From positions 1 to 21,297 of the forward strand of contig JAFGID010000134.1 of assembly GCA_016929735.1 (NCBI GenBank): 21,297 bases of DNA, read 5' to 3'. The stretch comes from Ignavibacteriales bacterium (GTDB lineage: Bacteria > Bacteroidota > Ignavibacteria > Ignavibacteriales > Melioribacteraceae). The notes below the pieces were generated by a model, which worked only from the letters and a program-made list of their open reading frames with translations, did not search any database and was not told where the DNA came from. The first letter of the stretch is position 1. Every line of letters begins with the position of its first letter. A program made the translations under genes and the position numbers. This document shows, piece after piece, positions 16,729-21,297 of this stretch.

Positions 16729-16763
16729 ACTACTTACTACTTGCCAGTGACTTCTTTCTACTT
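16729..16763. repeat. Degenerate heptamer repeat in phase (ACTACTT)
   Basis: Five consecutive 7-base units: ACTACTT, ACTACTT, GCCAGTG, ACTTCTT and TCTACTT, i.e. AAGTAGT-like on the minus strand. It lies in the 116-bp gap between the aminopeptidase and FAD/Fe-S genes. It is non-coding and partly decayed. No terminator or clear promoter was seen in this gap. Confidence 0.4.
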
Positions 16764-16772
16764 GATACTAAC

Positions 16773-18158
16773 TTACCCACATGCTTCTTCAACTTCTTTC
16801 ACTGTTATTGGTATTTTCTTCCCAAGTATTCTATATCCTTTTTCTTCAACTACAACATCATTTTCTAATCTTATTCCACCAAAATCTAAATATTTTTCAA
16901 CCTCATTATAATTAATATTGTTAGTAAATTTCTTTTCTTCTTTCCAAATCTTTATTAAATCGGGGATGAAATATATTCCAGGTTCAACGGTGAGCACAAA
17001 TCCCGGTTGTAATTCTTTAGCCAATCTCAAATATGCAAGTCCAAATTGCTTGCTCCTGCTAATCAAATTATTATATCCGACATAATCTTCACCTAATCCT
17101 TCCATATCATGAACATCAAGCCCAAGCATATGACCCAGCCCATGCGGGAAAAATAAAGCGTGTGCACCTTGCTCAACTGCTTCATCAATACTTCCCTTCA
17201 TCAGTCCAATTTCTTTTAATCCTTTTGCGATCACTTTTGCAGCAAGTAGATGAATATATTTGTATTTAATACCGGGCTTGATATTACTTATTGCTTCATT
17301 GTGGGCAGCTAAAACAATGTTATATATATCCTTTTGTTTTTTAGTGAATTTACCACCGACAGGAATAGTTCGAGTAATATCGCTAGCATAATGCATAAGT
17401 GATTCAGCACCGGAATCAACAACAACGATATCTTTTTCCTTCATAATATTACCGTGATAATGATTGTGAAGAATTTCCCCGTGAATAGAAAATATCATTG
17501 GAAAAGAAATACCACTTCCTTTGGAAGAAGCTAAGCCCTCCATTATTCCAACAATTTCTTTTTCATACAAACCGGGTTTTATTTTTTTCATTGCGACTTT
17601 ATACATTTGATGGCTAATGTTTACAGCTTTTTCAATCTCTGCAATTTCTTCTTTGGTTTTAATTTCTCTCTGCGAAACAACTGCTTTTATTAATTCAACA
17701 GATGTATTCTTGTTTACAAGTGAATTCGGATGTCCGATGATTGATGATAACTTAATAACGTTTTCCGCTCTGTATTGAGGAAGAAAATGTATTTTCTTTT
17801 TCAATAAAATCGCTCTTTTAATATAATCATGAAGATTTTTTTTCGGTTGGGAATTTTCTACTCCGACAAGTGTCCTCTTTTCAAGCAATTTAGGCATCGG
17901 ACCTGTCCAAACAGTATCTTCGAGTGAAACATCATCACCGAATAAAATTTCTTTGTTTTCGTCAACATCAATCACACCAACTAATCCGGGTTCGTCTAGA
18001 CCAAAATAATATAGGAATGAACTATCCTGACGAAATTGGTATGTATTTCCGGAATAATTAATCGGACTCTCATCATTACCGAGGAATAATATTATACCAG
18101 ATTTGATTTTTGATTTAAGTATATTTCTTCGTGAAATGTAGATTTTAGATGAAAACAT
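16773..18158 (-). CDS. pepP: Xaa-Pro aminopeptidase (M24B family)
   Basis: 461 aa, close to PepP (about 440). Cuts the first residue from peptides with proline in second position, using two Mn/Zn ions, in the cytoplasm. An AMP_N domain is at about 5-130 (IILFLGNDESPINYSGNTYQF, then FLYYFGLDEPGLVGVID). The catalytic M24 domain is at about 180-445. Metal ligands: Asp248 (VVVDSGAE), Asp260 (YASDITRT), His343 (FPHGLGHMLGLDVHD), Glu392 (LTVEPGIYF) and Glu432 (GGIRLENDV), all present. GAGG sits 5 bases before the ATG, so the start is secure. It may be read with the FAD/Fe-S gene downstream on the same strand, but the 116-bp repeat-bearing gap makes this uncertain. Confidence 0.93.
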   Translation of the reverse strand: MFSSKIYISRRNILKSKIKSGIILFLGNDESPINYSGNTYQFRQDSSFLYYFGLDEPGLVGVIDVDENKEILFGDDVSLEDTVWTGPMPKLLEKRTLVGVENSQPKKNLHDYIKRAILLKKKIHFLPQYRAENVIKLSSIIGHPNSLVNKNTSVELIKAVVSQREIKTKEEIAEIEKAVNISHQMYKVAMKKIKPGLYEKEIVGIMEGLASSKGSGISFPMIFSIHGEILHNHYHGNIMKEKDIVVVDSGAESLMHYASDITRTIPVGGKFTKKQKDIYNIVLAAHNEAISNIKPGIKYKYIHLLAAKVIAKGLKEIGLMKGSIDEAVEQGAHALFFPHGLGHMLGLDVHDMEGLGEDYVGYNNLISRSKQFGLAYLRLAKELQPGFVLTVEPGIYFIPDLIKIWKEEKKFTNNINYNEVEKYLDFGGIRLENDVVVEEKGYRILGKKIPITVKEVEEACG

Positions 18159-18506
18159 ATTTACCTCACGTTTTTTGTCAATTAATAATATTCAAAAATA
18201 ATAAATTTAATTTTAAAAATTTAGTTTAAGCAAATTTTTATTTGGAATTTTATTAAAAGGTTTTAATTTTATGTTTTAATATTAATTACAAAATCAAAAT
18301 GGCATGTTGTTTGGTTTTTTAAAGGCAAAACTATTTGTTACTATTATCTTTAATTATTATTCGGTAAAAATTTATTTTGAATTTTCATCGACATTTTTTG
18401 ATATCACTCCATAACGAAAAATAAAAAAATATTTGCTTGATATTTGCAAATAAATACTTTATATTTTGTTTAAGCAAAAAAATATTTAATCAAAATTGGG
18501 GGACTA
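18159..18506. promoter_or_regulatory. 348-bp divergent AT-rich intergenic region
   Basis: This gap between divergent genes contains no supported ORF or RNA gene. It must hold the promoters for the aminopeptidase (minus) and the lipoprotein/protease pair (plus). The only clear ordered structure is the repeat cluster at 18429-18478, described separately. A GGGGGA ribosome site is seen just before the ATG at 18507. Confidence 0.5.
18429..18478 (+). promoter_or_regulatory. Repeat and palindrome cluster in the promoter of the lipoprotein/protease pair
   Basis: ATATTTGC occurs twice, at 18429-18436 and 18440-18447, an 11-bp spacing equal to one helical turn. The second copy is part of the perfect palindrome ATTTGCAAAT (18442-18451). 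TTTGCTT (18432-18438) is complementary to AAGCAAA (18472-18478). A TATATTTTG (18460-18468) near this resembles the Bacteroidota -7 box with one extra base. These sites suggest a regulator-binding region around the promoter, but AT-rich composition weakens the case. Confidence 0.35.
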
Positions 18507-19304
18507 ATGAAAAATTTTTTAATCGTTTTTATTGTAGTTTACATTTTTTACTCTTGCCAAAAAAATCCGGAAGCGAACAATAATGAAAATCAAGATACAA
18601 CTCAACAAGAACAAATCATACCTGATACCATCAAAGAAAAACTTGCAAATCTAATAATTCTTGAAGAAATTCAACTCGCAAACGAAAAAATGGAAAAAGG
18701 AGAAATTTCAGCAGAACAAAACAAATCAAAATTAATCTTGTATTTGGAAGAGAAACCTAATGAAACACAATTAGATGAACTGCAAAAATTAGGTGTAAAT
18801 TGTTACACCGAATTATGGACACCAGCCACTAAGACACATCCGCTTGGTTTTTTTATTGCTGAAGTTCCGAATGATAAACTTTTTGATTTATTGAATTTGG
18901 AATATATTAAAAAAGTTGATACAGCAGAGAAAGAGACCTATCCTGATTTTAAAAAAGTAGATAAAAATCAAACTGACATTCAAAGCGAGGAACCGAAAGA
19001 GATTAGTGTTCTTGGAGCAGGAACTGCAATAGTATCAATGAAATTATTAAGCTATTCTCAAGATGGAAACACTTATACTTGCAAAGTAAAGATTTTAAAA
19101 AACAAAGGCACTGGTCCAGCAACTCCAACCCTGAACGAGGGTGCTGAGGTTACTGTAACAATTAATGAAAATATGTTCACAACAAAAAATACAAAAGAAT
19201 CAGTTCTTAATGTTGGAAATACAATCAAAGCTAATATTCAGCATGAACCAATAAAAGATGGAGGAAAATCTTCTAATATCTGGGAGTTAATAAAATTTAA
19301 TTGA
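18507..19304 (+). CDS. Lipoprotein with protease-propeptide-like domain, partner of the C1A protease
   Basis: 265 aa. A lipoprotein signal ending at Cys17 (MKNFLIVFIVVYIFYSC), then a Asn/Gln/Glu-rich linker. The region about 74-145 has the beta-alpha-beta pattern of the I9/subtilisin-propeptide type: LILYLEEKPNETQLDELQKL, then GFFIAEVPNDKLFDLLNLEY followed by IKKVDTAEK. Such domains fold or inhibit proteases; the match is by pattern, not search. The C-terminal part, about 166-265, is a separate beta-rich domain (GTAIVSMKLLSYSQDGNTY, GAEVTVTINENMF) I do not recognise. A GGGGGA site precedes the ATG. It is 27 bp upstream of the papain-family protease and most likely co-transcribed. Inference: an envelope-anchored chaperone or inhibitor that keeps the protease inactive before release. 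It could equally be an unrelated lipoprotein. Confidence 0.6.
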   Translation: MKNFLIVFIVVYIFYSCQKNPEANNNENQDTTQQEQIIPDTIKEKLANLIILEEIQLANEKMEKGEISAEQNKSKLILYLEEKPNETQLDELQKLGVNCYTELWTPATKTHPLGFFIAEVPNDKLFDLLNLEYIKKVDTAEKETYPDFKKVDKNQTDIQSEEPKEISVLGAGTAIVSMKLLSYSQDGNTYTCKVKILKNKGTGPATPTLNEGAEVTVTINENMFTTKNTKESVLNVGNTIKANIQHEPIKDGGKSSNIWELIKFN

Positions 19305-19331
19305 ACTTTAAAAATTTAAAAGGAGAAAATT

Positions 19332-20990
19332 ATGAAAAAATTTATTTATTCGTTCTTAGTATTTACAATGTCGGTCACAATTTTTTGTCAGACAGAAATT
19401 CAAGTATCCCCATTGAGTGAGGAATTTCTTAATTATGTAAATAATCCTTCTTCGGTCAACTATGGCAATTTACCTCATCCTACCAAAGTTGTAGTTACCG
19501 TTCCAGATGGATATAAACCAAATATGGTTTTACCTGCAGCATTTGACCTTAGAACAGGTTCATACATGACATCAGTTAAAGATCAAGGTACTTGCGGTTC
19601 TTGTTGGGCTTTTACTTCAATGGCAGCTGTTGAATCACGAATGATAAGAAAAGGGGTTGGGACTTATGATTTATCAGAAAATAACTTAAATTATGGGCAC
19701 GGTTTTGTTTGGACACCTTGCAGTGGTGGAAACGCATATCTTTCCACAGCATATTTTGCTAGGTTAGACGGTCCTGTTTCTGAGACAGACGATCCTTATC
19801 AGGGTAGCGGTGGTTCTTATCATCCCGGGTTAACACCACAACTCTATGTTTCCGAATGGAGAATTTTACCTGATAATGCAACAACAATAAAACAAATGTG
19901 CTACGATTACGGTGCTATCTATACTAATATGTTCTGGTACAATACCTCATATAATAGTGGAAATAAAACTTATTATTGGGGTGGTTCTTCAGATTCCGGT
20001 ACAAATCACGCAGTAACTATTGCCGGATGGGATGATAGTAAAGTAACTGCAGGTGGAACAGGTGCTTGGCTAATTAAAAACAGTTGGGGAACCGGTTGGG
20101 GAGACAATGGATATTTCTGGATTTCTTATAATGATAATTGTGTTAATTCGAGTGTTTCTTATTGGCACGATGCCTGGACCTATAATTCTAATATTAGGGT
20201 CCACGGTTATGACAAACTCGGTTGGGTCGGTGGCTTAGGTTATGGTTCACCTTATATCCAAGCTTATGGTTTAGTTAAATTTGTTTTCTCTGAAAATCAA
20301 TATATTACTAAAATTGGTACCTATGCTCAAGCATCAAACTCACAAATTGCTATCGAAATTTACGATAGTTTCAATGGCTCATCTTTGTCAACATTATTAG
20401 GTTCAATTGGGACGCAAACTGTAACCTACCCGGGTTTTTACACATTTAATTTAACAACTCCTATTTCAGTAAGTAGCGGTGGTGATGTATATGTTAAAAT
20501 TTATTATTATACCCCGGGCTATAATTATCCATGCCCAACAGAATATTATGTGGCAGGTTATTCAAATCCAACAATTGAAACGGGTAAATGTTGGTTAAGT
20601 TATGATGCAACATCAGGTAACTGGACTCCTATAGGACAAGGGACTTCATTTGCACATGATGTATGCGCAAAATTATATTGCGTTACAAGTTTAACAGATA
20701 TCGACGAACAAGGTAATAATATTCCAAATAAATTCCGATTGGAACAGAATTATCCAAATCCATTCAATCCAACAACTACAATCAAATATTCAGTTCCTGA
20801 AAATTCAATGGTTAAAATTAAAGTTTACGATGTTATTGGAAAAGAAGTTGCTACTCTAGTAAATGAAGAAAAATCAGTCGGAAATTATTCAGTTGAATTT
20901 GACGCTGCTAATTTAACAAGTGGTATCTATTTCTATAAGTTAATAACAGAAAATTATATTGAAACAAAAAAAATGATTTTGATAAAATAG
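19332..20990 (+). CDS. Secreted papain-family (C1A) cysteine protease with lectin-like domain and T9SS tail
   Basis: 552 aa. Signal peptide at about 1-20 (MKKFIYSFLVFTMSVTIFCQ), then only about 45 residues before the mature enzyme (LPAAFDLRT at 67). Catalytic set: Gln85, Cys91 (GTCGSCWAF), His226 (TNHAVTIAGW) and Asn250 (LIKNSWGTGWGDNGYFWISY). An extra region, about 288-450 (HGYDKLGWVGGLGYGSPYI, then YGLVKFVF and a beta-rich part), resembles the lectin-like domain found in bacterial C1A enzymes. The end, about 468-552, is a T9SS type A sorting domain (NYPNPFNPTTTIKYSVPE, YDVIGKEVATLV, GIYFYKL), which directs export across the outer membrane. AGGAGAAAATT precedes the ATG. The short propeptide lacks the usual I29 ERFNIN-type inhibitor. 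A strong terminator follows. Confidence 0.93.
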   Translation: MKKFIYSFLVFTMSVTIFCQTEIQVSPLSEEFLNYVNNPSSVNYGNLPHPTKVVVTVPDGYKPNMVLPAAFDLRTGSYMTSVKDQGTCGSCWAFTSMAAVESRMIRKGVGTYDLSENNLNYGHGFVWTPCSGGNAYLSTAYFARLDGPVSETDDPYQGSGGSYHPGLTPQLYVSEWRILPDNATTIKQMCYDYGAIYTNMFWYNTSYNSGNKTYYWGGSSDSGTNHAVTIAGWDDSKVTAGGTGAWLIKNSWGTGWGDNGYFWISYNDNCVNSSVSYWHDAWTYNSNIRVHGYDKLGWVGGLGYGSPYIQAYGLVKFVFSENQYITKIGTYAQASNSQIAIEIYDSFNGSSLSTLLGSIGTQTVTYPGFYTFNLTTPISVSSGGDVYVKIYYYTPGYNYPCPTEYYVAGYSNPTIETGKCWLSYDATSGNWTPIGQGTSFAHDVCAKLYCVTSLTDIDEQGNNIPNKFRLEQNYPNPFNPTTTIKYSVPENSMVKIKVYDVIGKEVATLVNEEKSVGNYSVEFDAANLTSGIYFYKLITENYIETKKMILIK

Positions 20991-21021
20991 TTGTAAAGAA
21001 ACAGAAGACAGAGAAAAAATT

Positions 21022-21053
21022 AAGGAGTCGGAATAAACTGGCTCCTTTTTTTT
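21022..21053 (+). terminator. Rho-independent terminator of the protease gene
   Basis: AAGGAGTC (21022-21029) pairs with GGCTCCTT (21040-21047) with one T-G wobble, 10-base loop, followed by a run of eight T (21046-21053). It starts 31 bases after the protease stop codon. Confidence 0.85.
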
Positions 21054-21059
21054 GCTTAT

Positions 21060-21107
21060 TTCGACTTCGCTCAACAGGTGAGCAATTGTTTACTGAGCGA
21101 AGTCGAA
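21060..21107. repeat. Palindromic repeat element, intact copy
   Basis: TTCGACTTCGCTCA (21060-21073) is exactly complementary to TGAGCGAAGTCGAA (21094-21107), a 14-bp perfect stem. Inside it GCTCA-ACAGG-TGAGC (21069-21083) can form a competing smaller hairpin. The same sequence, decayed, occurs at 21150-21201. Confidence 0.8.
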
Positions 21108-21149
21108 GTAAACACCAACAAAAAATCGCATATTGAAATACGCTTGTTC

Positions 21150-21201
21150 CGACTTCGCTCAACGAGTGAGCAATTGTTGGCCAAACGGAGTCGAGGCAAA
21201 C
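21150..21201. repeat. Palindromic repeat element, decayed direct copy
   Basis: Aligned over 52 bases to 21062-21113, 42 are identical. The left arm CGACTTCGCTCAAC and the core GTGAGCAATTGTT are kept, while the right arm has become ACGGAGTCGAGG and no longer pairs perfectly. The two copies are in direct orientation 88 bp apart, ending 7 bases before the methyltransferase stop codon at 21209. Confidence 0.75.
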
Positions 21202-21208
21202 TAATTTT

Positions 21209-21297
21209 TTAACAATTTCTTTTTCTTAATATCTCAAATAGCAACACACCTGTTGCTACAGAAACATTAAGGGATTGAATTTTTCCTTTCATTGGTA
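21209..21297 (-). CDS. SpoU/TrmH-family rRNA methyltransferase, C-terminal fragment (RlmB-like)
   Basis: The gene runs off the right edge; only about 29 C-terminal codons are visible. They read PMKGKIQSLNVSVATGVLLF followed by EILRKRNC and a TAA stop. The GKIQSLNVSVATGVLLFE block is the conserved motif 3 of SpoU (SPOUT) 2'-O-methyltransferases, where the Asn and Ser-Val contact SAM in the knotted fold. The nearest well-known members are RlmB (23S rRNA Gm2251) and TrmH; the fragment is too short to choose. It converges with the protease gene. Confidence 0.8.
   Translation of the reverse strand, partial: PMKGKIQSLNVSVATGVLLFEILRKRNC

Noticed and set aside
18159..18506. Small RNA or short protein in the long divergent spacer
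   Set aside because: Only very short frames (for example 7 codons from an ATG near 18299) and no stable hairpin with a T tract could be found by eye.
20908..21162. 84-codon minus-strand frame over the protease end and repeats
   Set aside because: It runs across the terminator and the palindromic repeat and is antisense to the T9SS tail; no conserved motif.

Overview
The window looks like a chromosomal segment of an AT-rich bacterium of the Bacteroidota/Ignavibacteriota side of the tree. The main sign is a secreted protease whose C-terminus carries a type IX secretion (T9SS) sorting tail of the NYPNPFNPTTTIKYS type, which is frequent in Ignavibacteria-like genomes. AT-rich spacers, weak Shine-Dalgarno sequences and several TTG-or-ATG start choices fit this. 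The lineage is inferred from motifs, not from a search.

Region by region: (1) 1-4438, minus strand: an exopolysaccharide/capsule operon read right to left. It holds a nucleotide-sugar dehydrogenase (UDP-GlcNAc 6-dehydrogenase-like), a large polysaccharide export protein with seven SLBB-type domains, and the start of a Wzz-type chain-length regulator. (2) 4688-5809: a divergent GNAT-like protein. (3) 5913-11566: a SUF iron-sulfur assembly operon, sufB-[unknown secreted protein]-sufC-sufD-sufS. Both spacers inside it carry repeats: a near-identical 45-bp element occurs twice, and a 21-bp tandem repeat ends in a perfect hairpin. (4) 11582-13768, same strand and closely spaced: a coiled-coil lipoprotein, a SAM methyltransferase and DNA-3-methyladenine glycosylase I (tag). 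(5) 13822-18158, minus strand: an Xaa-Pro aminopeptidase, then a D-lactate/glycolate dehydrogenase-like FAD plus Fe-S fusion protein. (6) 18507-20990, plus strand: a two-gene unit, a lipoprotein with a protease-propeptide-like region followed by a papain-family (C1A) protease with a lectin-like domain and a T9SS tail. (7) 20991-21297: a rho-independent terminator, a duplicated palindromic repeat and the 3' end of an RlmB/SpoU-type rRNA methyltransferase.

How the genes work together: the first operon makes and exports an acidic surface polysaccharide. The SUF genes build Fe-S clusters; SufS supplies sulfur and SufBCD is the scaffold. The FAD/Fe-S dehydrogenase is a plausible local user of such clusters. 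The most interesting candidate is the 18507-20990 pair: the protease seems to lack the usual long inhibitory propeptide, and the upstream lipoprotein may supply that function in trans. The second point of interest is the unknown secreted-protein gene inserted between sufB and sufC among repeats.

No tRNA, rRNA, CRISPR array, transposase or prophage gene was seen.
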